DNA of 64,000 nucleotides, taken from Fagopyrum homotropicum (lineage: Eukaryota > Streptophyta > Magnoliopsida > Caryophyllales > Polygonaceae). Where the stretch lies: positions 116,048,242 through 116,112,241 of the forward strand of contig BSWB01000006.1 of the NCBI GenBank assembly GCA_033239125.1, read 5' to 3'. This document shows positions 1 through 10,050 of this stretch, piece after piece (position 1 is the stretch's first letter; each line of letters begins with the position of its first letter). Below the pieces are notes generated by a model, which saw only the letters and a list, made by a program, of their open reading frames with translations, was not told the DNA's origin and did no database searches. Both the position numbers and the translations under genes were made by a program.

Positions 1-40
1 CCATACTTGTCCCTTGCTTGTCCCCAAGCAAGTTCCAAAT
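1..40 (-). other. polypurine-tract region of element A
   Basis: On the minus strand this reads TTGCTTGGGGACAAGCAAG, then GGGACAAGTATGG at the window edge. The same signature stands at 11902-11935 on the plus strand, directly before the 3' LTR of element B. It therefore marks the plus-strand priming site, with the 3' LTR of A beginning just outside the window. Confidence 0.65.
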
Positions 41-1055
41 CTTAAGTACAAGATAGAATGGATTATAAGTCATAAAGATCAATGAAAAGTATTTCAAAAC
101 ATTTTAGTGGTGTGCTCCACTCATAGATCACTCTAAGAGAATGCTTCATGGTATTTAAAATCGAAATATGATCAAAACATTTTATAAATATAAGAAAGTT
201 GTTCATCTTTGCATAAAGTCATAGAATGCATAATAAATCACAATTATCGAAATTAATCCTGTATAATCCGGTTTAAACCACCAAGTCGATCAACAAGCTC
301 GAGGTCTCAAGGAATTTTCAAAAGAAGGTCAAGAAATGTGTGAGGGTGGGATGTATATAGGGAATGTGGTGCTAGAATCCGGGAAAAGGATCTTCACTTC
401 ACTTGCTTTGAACTTCAACATCTTCCACCAATAAGCTTTGCTTATTTTACTTTTTACTTTTTGGGATGCATGGACAGAGGTGCACAATAACCGGAGCCTA
501 GGAGATCAGCAATCATCAATTTCTCGAGATGGCTCAAACCCTTGATGCACATACCATGACCCGTTAGGAATATCGCTCAATCCGACTTTAGCAAGACACA
601 AACACCCAGCTATGTGAATGGTGCCGAGTTACTAATCATCATGATTGACTTTCCCAAACCTATTTGTTTCTTTCTAAACTTCCAGCCAACATCTCAACTT
701 TTCTTTCACTTGCTTGCTTCCAAATTCCCGGATAGGTAAAGGGAGACAAATATATATGAAGGGCTAAGCATGATCAAGAAGAAGGAGAGAAGAGAATGAA
801 TTGCCTTAATCATCCCACAAAGAAAGTGATAGAACTCATCATGTGGTGTCAACCTTCAAATTCAACATAATTTTGATAAGAATAAAGTATTAAACATGCC
901 AAAAATTTCAAACTAAGCATTTCGCAACTTAAACATATCATAAAACCTTTCAAACATATAAAGATTTCAAAACCAATCTGCAAACAAAATCATCACTGAG
1001 GTCATATCCAGAAAAAAAGCACAAAAATCGTTTCGAAAAATATTTTAGTTAAACC

Positions 1056-1126
1056 GCCTCGGTCGAGATGTTCTAAGTCAACGAGGTACTGGACCTCGTT
1101 TGGCAAGAATCGTCCCGGTCGAGGTC
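1056..1126. repeat. CCTCGGTCGAG motif cluster, spacer slot of A
   Basis: Three or four copies or half-copies of the element A word lie within 70 bp: CCTCGGTCGAG, CAACGAGGT, GACCTCG and CCCGGTCGAGGTC. Flanking spacer sequence does not repeat. Confidence 0.75.
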
Positions 1127-1270
1127 ATAAAAAATTTTGTTCTTAACTAGTTTTTGACGTTTTTCTCAATCAAATAACCTATATGCATGCATGTAGTCTC
1201 AGATAAGCATATAGAGCATAAGAAAGATCATAAATAACAAGTCATACACATAATGTCAAGTAAGATACAT

Positions 1271-1303
1271 CCAAATACCCCATACTTGGGACACATTGTC
1301 CCA
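1271..1303 (-). other. second polypurine-tract-like signal
   Basis: On the minus strand this reads GGGACAATGTG, then AAGTATGGGGTATTTGG. It closely resembles the polypurine-tract region at the end of the same spacer. The equivalent position in element B (10700-10735) has TTGGGGACAATGTG followed by AAGTATGGGGTGGGGG. Conservation in both elements argues for function, possibly a second plus-strand priming site. Confidence 0.45.
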
Positions 1304-1390
1304 TTGGGTCAAAATAAGTCTAAATACAGAATACTCACCGAACATAAGCTGAGCTGCATAATAAATAAAGAAAAGAAATCCCTGTTAGCT

Positions 1391-2800
1391 CTAATCCTGA
1401 TCCGCTGGTGGTGGTGGTGGATATGGGACGTAAGGATGTTGGGATGGATCAAAAGGATAACCCATAGTCTGCTGGAACTGTATCTCCATCATCCTGCGCT
1501 GGTAATGTTGGCCCTCTAGCATATGACGTGCCCAACCCTCAATCTCTCGACGCTGATCATCAAAACGCTCACGGATGTCAACTGTCAGGGCAACATAGGC
1601 GTCGATCATCTGATCTGTGAGGTCATCAATCCTCTGATGTGCTACTGGGTCTCTGACTCTGCGGCGGCGGGATCTGCGCTAAAATGGTGGTGGTGCTGCT
1701 GCCTCCTCCTTTGTCGCCTCGTCGTCTAAGTCGACAACTGGCACACTGGGGCCGGCTATATATGTCCTTGTCTACATGGCAGCACCGCCATCATCATCCT
1801 CAGCTTCCTCCTCTACCTGAGCAGCTGCAGCGTCTCTAGCATCCTCTATATAAGGTATCCAAGCGGTGGACCAATACTGAGGATCGAAGACTGAGAACTG
1901 AGCTGACCACATGATACCCTGAATGGCAGTCTGCTCCTAAGGTATAGCCATGTACGGTGTAGTGAGTCCACGAGGAACCAGAATCCTCCTCGTGATCATC
2001 TCCTGAAGTCCGAGCGGCTTTGCAGCCGCCACTAACGTACAAGCACTCAGATCCAGATCCATGACCGTCGCTATATGAGTCACTAGTCCTCCACAACAAA
2101 TATCTCCCTTCCCCTTAGCCTTGATCCGGTGCAGATCCTCAGCTAACATGGTCCCAAAATCAGGCACTTCCCCAGTCACCATACAGAAAAGACTAAGAAG
2201 CTTCCCTTGCCTAACCTTCTGGGGCGTCTCAGTACGCGCCAGAAGGGTCTCACTAATGATCCGGTGGGCTAGAGGGAAAGCAAGGTGGAAGATGATACGC
2301 TTCTTGGGGTCTCCAAGTATCCACCTATCAACATGCTCTATAACATGAGCAATCTATCCCCAGAACTGTCGCGCTACGGCTTGAGAAGGGAAGTCGGGAA
2401 CTGTAGGGGTCGGGAAGCCAAAAATATCTCTAAAATGGTCCATGGGAACAATGTAGTTCCGGTTCAGCAACCGGTACTTGATGGCTTTCTTCTCAGGCAG
2501 GTGAGTAACAGAACTCACAAACTCTAGTGTGTGCTCGAGGTAGGCTCGAACTCTAATCTCCATAAACTGCTTTAGCCCTACCATGGAAACCATCCTCCTC
2601 AAATCATCATCTACATGGAGGCAATCAAAAGCAGAAATATCCAAGAAACGCGGCGCATTCACAAGGCTCGCGCATATACGGTCATAATCCGCTCGGTGAC
2701 GCTCGTGAATCACCGGAATGGAAGATCGGGATGCAGAAGAAGGTGAAGAACCACTGGGAGCATCCCTCAGAACTAACTGGCGATCAGAACGAGAACTCAT
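1391..2800 (-). pseudogene. 3' ORF of element A (Athila ORF1-like), four in-frame TAG stops
   Basis: A single frame runs from ATG at 2800 (start MSSRSDRQ) to a stop at 1391 and ends in a proline-rich tail, YPPPPPADQD. It is interrupted by four in-frame stops, all TAG: after QFWG (2354-2356), after YMAIP (1937-1939), and two more near 1776 and 1679. The segment around 2100-2290 (LLARTETPQKV, ICCGGLVTH, LVPRGL) matches the 3' ORF of B (ARTETPQKV, ICAGGLVTY, LIPRGM). The family resembles the Athila ORF-1 or 'putative plant transposon protein' group of unknown function. Its place after integrase is that of an env-like ORF, but I see no signal peptide or membrane segment. Confidence 0.7.
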
Positions 2801-2818
2801 TCTTTCTGTTGACAGGTT

Positions 2819-2884
2819 ACCTCGGTTGGTCTGACAAGGCTTAAGAACACCTCGGCCGAGGCACAGGTCGACTGGACCGAGGCG
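2819..2884. repeat. CCTCGGCCGAGG motif cluster beside the A 3' ORF start
   Basis: Contains ACCTCGGTTGGT, ACCTCGGCCGAGG and GACCGAGGCG. The cluster ends about 20 bp upstream (in element sense) of the 3' ORF start codon. Confidence 0.75.
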
Positions 2885-3253
2885 AAAGGCTGGGCGATTT
2901 CAATTCTCAAATTTCCAGTTCTTTTCCCCCAATATCACTACCAATTGTTGCTATGGGGTACTTAAGCCTTTTCCAACACAAATCAGTGGCGACCAAAGCC
3001 AATAATGTCCAAAATCAGTAAAGAGAAGAGAGGTTAGGGTTTCCGACAATTTACCCCAAATCACGCAGTTTCGAAGCGTTTTTCCTTCGGTTTCTTGCTT
3101 CTCTTGCTTTTCCTTGTGAGATCGGAGCAAAAATCGTAGAAAACGATCGAAGAATGGAGAAACGTTGCGAATCTTGCGCCGCGGTCGAGAAGAAAATAGG
3201 AGGGAAGAGGGAGAAATTGTTTCCCCTTTTCTACCCCTCGCCGATTCTACTGT

Positions 3254-3356
3254 CACCTCGGTCGAGGTGGTCCCGACTGGACCGAGGTTTCTGGACCGAG
3301 GTGGATCGTTGTCAGCCCTAGTCGCCTCGGTTGCTCAAGAATCATCTCGGTCACGG
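3254..3356. repeat. CACCTCGGTCGAGGTG motif cluster in the A pol-ORF spacer
   Basis: The densest A cluster: a full palindrome CACCTCGGTCGAGGTG, two GGACCGAGGT copies, GCCTCGGTTG and ATCTCGGTCACGG within 103 bp. Confidence 0.8.
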
Positions 3357-5007
3357 TGCTGTGACAGCAACCGGGATGTGTTTCAGTAAAACTCTGTCTT
3401 CTCGAATTCTCAAACCTCTGTCCTTTCAGTGTTTCTCCTGAGTTGTAATCCTTCCTTAGAAAGTACCTGGTTTCTGTCTAGGATGCCAAAAACAAAACAA
3501 AGCAAAGCAAAAGCAAACTATCTAAAGCTAGACTAGAAAAAGGAAAAAGAAAGCAGTACCTTGGGTTGCCTCCCAAGAAGCGCTTGATTTAAGGTCGCTA
3601 GCTGGACCGTACGACATCCCTAAACAAGGTATATCGGTGCAATCTCCTCAACCTGGACTTTCGGTTGGTATTTCTTAAGTCTATGACCATTGACCTTTAA
3701 GCTTCCACTTGTTTCTCCCTAGATCTAAACTGCACCATTAGGGAAAACATGTTTCACAACGTAAGGTCCTGTCCATCTAGATTTCAACTTACCTAGAAAG
3801 AGGCAAAGGCGGGAGTTGAAGAGTAGAACTAAATCTCCTTCTTTGAACTCCTTGGGAATGATGCGCTTGCCATGCCTTTTCTTTGTCCTTTCCTTGTAGA
3901 TTTTGGCATTCTCATAAGCGTTCAAACGCAGCTCTTCCAGCTCATTGACGTCCAATAGCCGCTTCTCACAGGCTTCCTTGATATCGAAATTCAACCATTT
4001 GATTTCCCAATGCGCCTCGTGTTCTAAATCAACGGGCAGATGGCAAGACTTCCCATATACCAAATTATAAGGTGTGGTACCAATGGGAGTCTTGAATGCG
4101 GTCCTGTAAGCCCAAAGAGCGTCGTCCAGTTTCGGGGACCAATCCTTCCTCGTTCTAGAGACGGTCTTCTCCAAGATTTCTTTGATTTCTCTATTCAAGA
4201 TCTTGACCTGTCCACTAGTTTGAGGGTGATAAGAAGTTGCTACCTTGTGGGTTACTCCATACTTCGATAGAAGTGCTTTAAACTTCCGGTTGATGAAATG
4301 TGTCCCTCCATCGCTAATAACGATACGTGGTGTCCCAAAACGTGGAAAGATAGTCCGATTGAAGAACTTTACAACCACCATGGCGTCATTAGTGGAGGAG
4401 GAAATGACTTCCACCCATCTAGAGACGTAGTCAACAACTAAGAAAATGTAGAGGTTTCCTCCGGATGATGTGAAAGGTCCCATGAAATCAACTCCCCATA
4501 CATAAAAAATCTCAACCTCCTGGATGTTATTGAGTGGCATCTCATTCCTTCTAGATAAGTTCCCTGTTCTTTGGCATTCATCAAAAGAAACAACAAACGT
4601 TTGCACATCCTTAAATAATGTAGGCCAAAAGAAACCGAAACGTAATACCTTTGCGCATGTTTTGTGAGCGCTAGCGTGTCCTCTACAAGGAAGCGAGTGA
4701 CAATGCCATATGACACTAGTAACTTCATCTTCCGAAATGCATCTTTGAAGCATCCCGTCCGGACCTCTCTTAAACAGTAGAGGTTCATCCCAATAGTAGT
4801 GGTGTACATCTTTAAAGAATTTCTTCCTTTGAACGTACGTTAATCCGGGCGGTATTTCCTCACAAACAAGATAGTTAACAATGTCAGCATAACAAGGTTC
4901 TTTAGTATCAGAAGCTTGGTGGAGCCAGTGCTCCACCAATTGTGAATGAGTTTCAGAAAAGGGAGTAAGAAGTTTGTTATTCTCAGTTGAAAGCATCTCG
5001 CTTGATG

Positions 5008-5110
5008 TCTCGGTCGGTGCCCGAGGTGGGTGACCGAGATGTTCTTTAGATAAGAACACCTCACTTGGTCCAGAAAGTGGCTCGGTGGAGGTACTGGAAT
5101 TGGGACCGAA
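5008..5110. repeat. A-motif cluster inside the coding linker that replaces RT
   Basis: TCTCGGTCGG, CCCGAGGTGGGTGACCGAG, CACCTCACTTGGTCC, GGCTCGGTGGAGGT and GGGACCGA lie within 103 bp of coding sequence. They translate as Pro/Ser/Thr-rich linker. The cluster falls where RT-RNase H should be. Confidence 0.7.
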
Positions 5111-6046
5111 ACTGGAGATTCTCCTCTCCTGGATTAGTTTTTCAATCTTAGCTCCTGGATCTTCTTCTAGTGCCTTTAAGCTCCGTATATCTGCATTATA
5201 AGAAGCATCTATACCTTCCTCCATTAAGCTAAGACTAATAACTCTTTCAAGAGGGTCATTAATAAGGATAGAGCTCACTAATTCTCTTGATTCTTCTTCA
5301 TCATAGATGTTGAAGATATCATCTTCCAGCGGCCCTCCTTTCATTGCAGCAAGCAATGCAAACTCCACTTGATCTCCGCCAATGTTGAATTTCAACTTTG
5401 CGTTCTTACAATCCACATTGCAACCCGAGGTTGCTAGAAATGGTCTTCCGAGAATGATAGGAACGGGATAATCTGCGGGTATATCAAGTACAACAAAGTC
5501 TATAGGTAAATAGAAGTTACCTAACTTAACTGTAACGTCTTCCAAAATGCTCACGGGATGGGTAATGGAGCGGTCCGCCATGTATAACCTTATCTTCACC
5601 GGCTTGGGCTCTCCAAGTCCGATCTTCACACATAGCTCCAGCGGGATGATGCTCACGCTAGCTCCTAGATCACATAACGCCTCACCAGTTACATCCCCAA
5701 CTTGAATGGGAATGCAAAAAGAGCCGGGATCTCTCAACTTGGGTGGCATCTTCTCCTTCATGATTTGAATGAGCTCCGAGGATTTAGATGTCATCCTTAC
5801 TTCACCAAAATCTTCCAATTTCCTCTTCCTTGATAGAATTTCTTTTAAGAACTTCCCATATGCGGACATTCCTAGAATAGCATCAAGGAAAGGGATGTTA
5901 ATATGTAGCTTATTCATCAAGTCAAGGAATTTATCAAAGTGCTTGTCTAGATGTGCTCTAGCCCTTGACTGGGGGAATGGGAGTGGCGGTTTGTATGTAG
6001 AAGGTGGGACATAAACTTCAGTTTTATCCGTCGCTTTCTGGGACTC

Positions 6047-6130
6047 CACCTCGGCTGGCACCTCGACCGAAGTATTCCTCGTCTGTACTTGGACCGAGGT
6101 GTTCTTCGTCTGCACTGGCATCGACCGAGG
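6047..6130. repeat. A-motif cluster in the gag-protease linker
   Basis: CACCTCGGCTGGCACCTCG, GACCGAAG, GGACCGAGGTG and ATCGACCGAGG lie in the coding sequence just after MAITTRSG. They translate as repeats of the type NTSVQVQ and NTSVEVP. Confidence 0.75.
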
Positions 6131-6241
6131 CACTGGATCTGCAGTTTTCAGTCCACTTCTCGTCGTTATTGCCATGATTTGTCCTTTAGGGTTGCTCTTT
6201 TTTCCTTGCTGGGAGCTTCCCTGGATCTCTTGGTGCTTCAT

Positions 6242-7344
6242 TCGCCTTATTAAAGTATTTTTGCTCTAAGGCTTTTTGTGCTTTCGAAAATGAAGTCATG
6301 GACGTCTCCATAGCGTTGAGCTTGATCAAGATGGCCTCCATCAGTGCATCTTTCTTCTTTGGCTGGAACGAACTTGATCCAGGCTCCTGGCTCTTCAATG
6401 GAGTGAAGAAGAAGAGAAAGGGTTAGAGGAATTATTAGAATTGGAATTAGAGTAAGGGTTACCCGAATTTTGATTGTTAGATCTCCAATTGTTGTTGTTG
6501 GAGCCTCTATTATTGTTGTAGTTGTTGTTCTGGGAACCATGATTGTTGTTCCTTGAGCCTTGATATCCTCCCTTTTCCTTCTTGGTGTGAGCAACCAAAA
6601 GGTTCTTCAATTGCTTCACATCATTCTTGAGGGAAATGAGTTAATTATCATTTGATGGAGCTTCCTGGAACTTAACTCTCTTAACTCCATTTTCAGCTCC
6701 TTGGTGGGAGTATTTCTCCATGTGTAAAGCTTGTTTCTCAATGAACTCCCAAGCTTCATCAATTGGCATGTCCATGAATGTGCCACGGATAGTAGTTGAA
6801 GATTGAATTAGGTAGTTCCATCCAATCCCTTAAAGTATATCTCCAACAACTCTATCTTTGGAATCCCATGATGTGGACAATCCAAGAGAACATCTTTAAA
6901 TCTCTCCCATGACTTGGACAAACTCTCCTTGTCCTTCATGATGAATGCATTAATCTTCCCTCTCATTTCAACGGTTTTGGAGGGGGGAAAGAATTTTATT
7001 AAGTAATCCGTCCTCTTCTCCTCGCATGTGTTGATTTTTCTGGGAGGAAGAGACTGATACCAAGTAAGCGCCCTGTCCTATAAAGAAAAGTAAAAAGGCC
7101 TTAGCTTGTAATTATTATTTTCCAGCCATGAAGGTCTCAAGGTCACCATCAAAATCTCATAGTTTTGCAAATGTTGATGCGGAGACTCCCTCTCTAAACC
7201 TCCAAACTGGCATTGGCAGATCATGGATAGAACTTGCGGTCGAAGTTCATAATCATGCTCCGCTGGATCACCTAGGTTGACTCCTGGACACCTCACTTGC
7301 TGGTTTGGGTCCATTCTGGACGCCTTACTTGCTGGCATTGGCAT
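6242..7344 (-). pseudogene. Gag of element A, frameshifted
   Basis: The N-terminal part (start MDPNQQV, ATG near 7314) contains the conserved Gag core piece FGGLERESPHQHL and LTWYQSLPP. The frame then breaks several times: an Asn-rich tail (HGSQNNNYNN) lies in one frame at 6395-6619 and a KAQKALEQKYFNKANEAPRD segment in another at 6186-6398. No zinc knuckle is visible. The frame does not continue cleanly into the protease ORF at 6241. Confidence 0.75.
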
Positions 7345-7393
7345 TAGCGGATCATGGATAGAACTTGCGGTCGAAGTTCATAATCATGCTCCG
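7210..7393. repeat. Local duplication at the A/B head-to-head junction
   Basis: A block of about 50 bp at 7210-7263 (CATTGGCAGATCATGGATAG through CATGCTCCGC) is repeated in the same orientation at 7335-7393, with a small insertion (CATTGGCATTAGCGGATC). The second copy ends where element B sequence begins. This looks like a junction made by template switching or repair; it is not part of either element's usual structure. Confidence 0.75.
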
Positions 7394-7412
7394 CCCGATT
7401 TTTCTTTGCATA

Positions 7413-8305
7413 ATGGACTCCATAAGGAGAACCACTAGGAACTTAACCAAGAAGAAGGGATCTTGTTCTAGGGCACCTCCACCACCATCACCACCTCCCC
7501 GAGCACGACCAAACCTTCCTCCTCCCGCTTCCAAACACAAGAAGAGGTATGAACGCCTCTTAACTCGACCCATTATTTCTCCTCGCTATGGGGTTTTGGA
7601 TGACTTAGATACGTTGTTTGTGAGAGAGGATATTGATTGGATGCTGAAAAGAACAGGGCTGAGTCAATTTACACTTATTACAGAGGATGCGTATGCTGAG
7701 ATCACTCTAGAGTTTCTTAGCACTTTTGAGTATGATCCGAGAGATAGGAATGTTTCCTTTCGGCTTATGGATGAGGTTTATGAGATGTTTATTCCTACAT
7801 TTGGGGATTTGTTTCGCTTTCCATCATCTTCTGCAGGCACATTCCTGAGAGAAGTGAGTGCTAGTGCTTTCTGGGAAAGCATCTCCATTGGAGAGGCCGG
7901 AAGGGACAGATGGAGACCGGGGAACTCCAACGAAAAGAGTATTTACAACCTATCCTTCAAGATAGCTGACCGGATCCTCAACGAGTCTTTGTTCGCAAGA
8001 ACGGAGACACCGCAAAAGGTCAAGGCGGATGAGCTTTACATCCTCCATTGTATGACTACAGGTACCATCCTAGAAACCACCACCATGCTTGCTGACTATC
8101 TTGGGAAGATAGCCAACAAGAAGGCAGGAAACATATGTGCTGGAGGCCTTGTCACTTACGTGGTCAAGGCATTGGAGCTGATTTTTTCCGATTGTCGTTT
8201 AGTTAAGAGTGCACGCCTCCTTGGTCCGCAGAGATTGGTTGCTAGACAGGTTTTGATTCCTAGAGGTATGAGCACTCTACATGTGGCCATATTCGCTCCG
8301 AACGG
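7413..8305 (+). pseudogene. 3' ORF of element B, first part (cut by a solo LTR)
   Basis: The likely start is ATG at 7413 (MDSIRRTT); codons before it lie in the duplicated junction sequence. The first 50 residues are basic and proline-rich (PPPPSPPPRARP). A conserved domain follows, with LTRPIISPRY near residue 50, FRFPSSSAGTFLREV near 145, LFARTETPQKV near 205, ICAGGLVTY near 250 and LIPRGMSTLHVAIF near 288. The frame is open until the solo LTR at 8306. Joining 8305 to 10051 keeps the frame open (APNG then TIQN), which shows that the LTR was inserted into an open ORF. The function of this Athila 3' ORF family is unknown. Confidence 0.75.
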
Positions 8306-8985
8306 TGTGTGCAAGCTTTAAATTTATATCCCAAGAAATATGCTTAAAACAAGGATGCGAACCCGTAGTGTACGGATCAATTATAGTAAAAGAAAGAATT
8401 CCGGGGTGTCGATCTCAAGGACTTAGGTGAAACAAAGCAAGTATAGGTCGTCAATGTAACTAATAACCACAAAAGCGATTAAAGCAGTCAAAAGATGATA
8501 ATAAGGTCAATTAAAGGAAATATGCAAATTCTAGGGATTAAAGCATCTAGTTGTGGTTCCAACTCAAGATCTCAAGATAAGCGGACAAAGCTGAGATTTT
8601 GCAAAGGGAAGGTGTTTCTAAAGTGGAATAGATCACCGGGTAAGTCTCACTACTTACTAATCCCAAACCAAAAGCTCGTATTACCGGGTAAGTCTTAAGG
8701 TACTAAGGAAAGGAACTATAATCTCAAACCAACACACCAACTAAGGGAATAGAATCAACCTTTACCGGGTAAGTCTTAGGCTAACTCACAAAGATGGGAT
8801 GAAGGCACACTCAAACCCCAATAAAGGATAAACCTTTATTACCTACACTTATGATCATGGGTAAACAAACAAAGGAATTACCGGGTAAGTCTCATCCTAG
8901 GCTTGCATTAAATCAGGAAAGGTGTAATAAGAATAGGATTTGGCAAACTCTAACACTTAACTCTTAGTTTCGTATCAGAAAAGTT

Positions 8986-9042
8986 CACCTCGGTCAGTCA
9001 AGTTCCACCCCGGCCGAGATGTTCGTCGACTGAACGAGGTAC
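8986..9042. repeat. CCTCGGTCGAGG cluster, downstream LTR slot
   Basis: CACCTCGGTCAG, CCCCGGCCGAGATG and GAACGAGGTA lie 1,008-1,064 nt into the LTR in element sense, downstream of the TATA box. The flanks align with 12868-12930 in the LTR of B, which carries a different word at this place. Confidence 0.75.
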
Positions 9043-9477
9043 TCTAGGGTTAAGGTTAAAGACTCGAGCTTTCAGGGTCCTACTGGGATTAAGATTATTC
9101 TATCATCGTCTTTCCCACAACTTCCAGCCAATCACCCTAGAATTGCACAAGGAAATTAGCCACTCATCATGATGAAAATAATAATGAAATATATGAGAAG
9201 GGAATGAATATTTGAACACAAAAACCTTAAGAACAAGGCTTCAATAACTGAATGAAATATCAAACAAAGCAGCGTTCCTTGGATCACAAATCCAACAAGA
9301 CAATAAAACCAAAGGGAATCTACAAAAATCTTACAAATCCCCTCAAAAGCTGTCACAAGCTATGAACTTCCTTCCTTCAATGTTCAATTCTTCTTTCAAA
9401 CTTCCAAAAATCCTTCCTTACTGTAGTGTGGAGAATATTGTTGATCAAAAGATGGCTGAATTGTAGAAAATCCAACC

Positions 9478-9487
9478 CTTTATATAG
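9478..9487 (-). promoter_or_regulatory. TATA box of the solo LTR
   Basis: CTATATAAAG on the minus strand, about 560 nt into the LTR. This is a strong match to a plant TATA element at a usual LTR position. Confidence 0.6.
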
Positions 9488-9679
9488 GAGAATTATCTTC
9501 CAAAGATAATAATATCTTAAAAAGATAATTTCCTATAAATATCCATATCTCTAAAATAGATCTCCTAAATATATGATCTTCCTTCCAGAAATCTAGCCCC
9601 CAAAAAGATAAGATATCTTCCTTCCAAAAATAAAAGATTTAAGCCAAATAAAATATATCTCGCCGGCGCTAGGGTGTTC

Positions 9680-9743
9680 GCCTCGGTTGGGACGCTTCTT
9701 AAGATCACCTCGGTCGAGGTGACACTGTAGCTGACCGAGGTGA
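9680..9743. repeat. CACCTCGGTCGAGGTG cluster, upstream LTR slot
   Basis: GCCTCGGTTGG, CACCTCGGTCGAGGTG and GACCGAGGTG lie 307-370 nt into the LTR and about 195-260 nt upstream of its TATA box. Confidence 0.8.
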
Positions 9744-10050
9744 ATCTCAGCTGAATGTGAAATCTCTTAAATCTGCTCCAAAGTAAATCTTCTTTGTTAA
9801 TTCCTTGCTTTCTTAGTTCTCTTTTAAGCTCCTGAATGTAGCTCTTATGACTCCTTTGCTCCTTAGCTCCATTTCGATCCAAAATGTGCCATTTTACCTC
9901 TGATTACAACGAAACTTGGTGTAGACCTCGATTCCCGTAAAGGTAGATGAAACAGCAATATAATCACATAATATACATTCAAACATGCAGATTATTGAAG
10001 ATAAAACGTCTAAACAAGTCCCAAAATATAGACTATAATACATGCTATCA

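Larger units (their letters stand above)
41..1390 (-). other. 3' non-coding spacer of element A
   Basis: No coding sequence is supported over these 1.35 kb. The segment is homologous, in inverted orientation, to 10640-11938 of element B; for example, a block reading AACACCCAGCTATGTGAAT on the plus strand near 600 matches its reverse complement near 11306. It separates the 3' ORF from the polypurine tract, holds one CCTCGGTCGAG cluster (1056-1126) and begins with a second polypurine-like signal (1271-1303). The short ORF near 1253-1519 is a shadow. Confidence 0.7.
2801..3619 (-). other. pol-to-3' ORF spacer of element A
   Basis: No ORF is supported. The spacer carries two clusters of the A motif (2819-2884 and 3254-3356), an A-rich stretch near 3485-3555 and, at 3566-3592, a block whose minus-strand reading is CTTCTTGGGAGGCAACCCAAG. 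From memory, that block is a conserved post-pol signature of many plant Athila/Tat elements; I could not check this. Confidence 0.55.
3620..6241 (-). pseudogene. Protease-integrase polyprotein of element A, RT and RNase H deleted in frame
   Basis: The frame opens with ATG at 6241 just before MAITTRSG, the usual gag-protease junction of this group. Protease follows, with active site CDLGAS (Asp 191). Residues about 330-440 are a low-complexity linker, and the next recognisable block (ADIVNYLV, near 450) normally lies after RNase H, so roughly 450 residues of RT-RNase H are missing without loss of frame. In the integrase zinc finger the first Cys of the CxxC pair is replaced (SFDECQR). The catalytic triad is Asp 585, Asp 644 and Lys 680: Glu has become Lys at the correct DD35E spacing. 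The C-terminus reads through two TAG codons (3725-3727 and 3719-3721) to a stop at 3620. Confidence 0.9.
1..7360 (-). mobile_element. Athila-type Ty3/gypsy element A, incomplete
   Basis: Read on the minus strand, the order is gag (about 7344-6242), protease and integrase (6241-3620), a 3' ORF (2800-1391) and a non-coding spacer running into a polypurine-tract region at the left edge. This is the layout of Athila-group elements with an extra ORF after pol. The 3' LTR lies off the window, and no 5' LTR precedes gag because the element ends at a head-to-head junction with element B near 7345-7395. Reverse transcriptase and RNase H are missing and many stops are present, so it is non-autonomous and dead. 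The Athila call rests on the MAITTRSG junction, the 3' ORF family and the spacer. Confidence 0.85.
8306..10050 (-). mobile_element. Solo LTR of an Athila-type element (A family word)
   Basis: On the minus strand it starts TGATAGCATG at 10050 and ends in GCACACA near 8306. It aligns along its length with the 3' LTR of B (11939-13569): the end block with GAACCCGTAGTGTACG (8360s) is the complement of CGTACACTACGGGTTC (13507-13522), and the start blocks share GTAGACCTC. A TATA box (CTATATAAAG) lies at 9478-9487 on the minus strand. No internal region follows. Target-site duplication is not clear (AACGG against GTACT). It carries two clusters of CCTCGGTCGAGG, the word of element A, although it sits in element B. 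Confidence 0.85.

Noticed and set aside
1253..2348. Plus-strand ORFs across the left end
   Set aside because: Antisense shadows of the spacer and 3' ORF of element A.
1391..2800. Calling the Athila 3' ORF an envelope gene
   Set aside because: The position would fit, but no signal peptide, transmembrane segment or cleavage site is visible in either copy.
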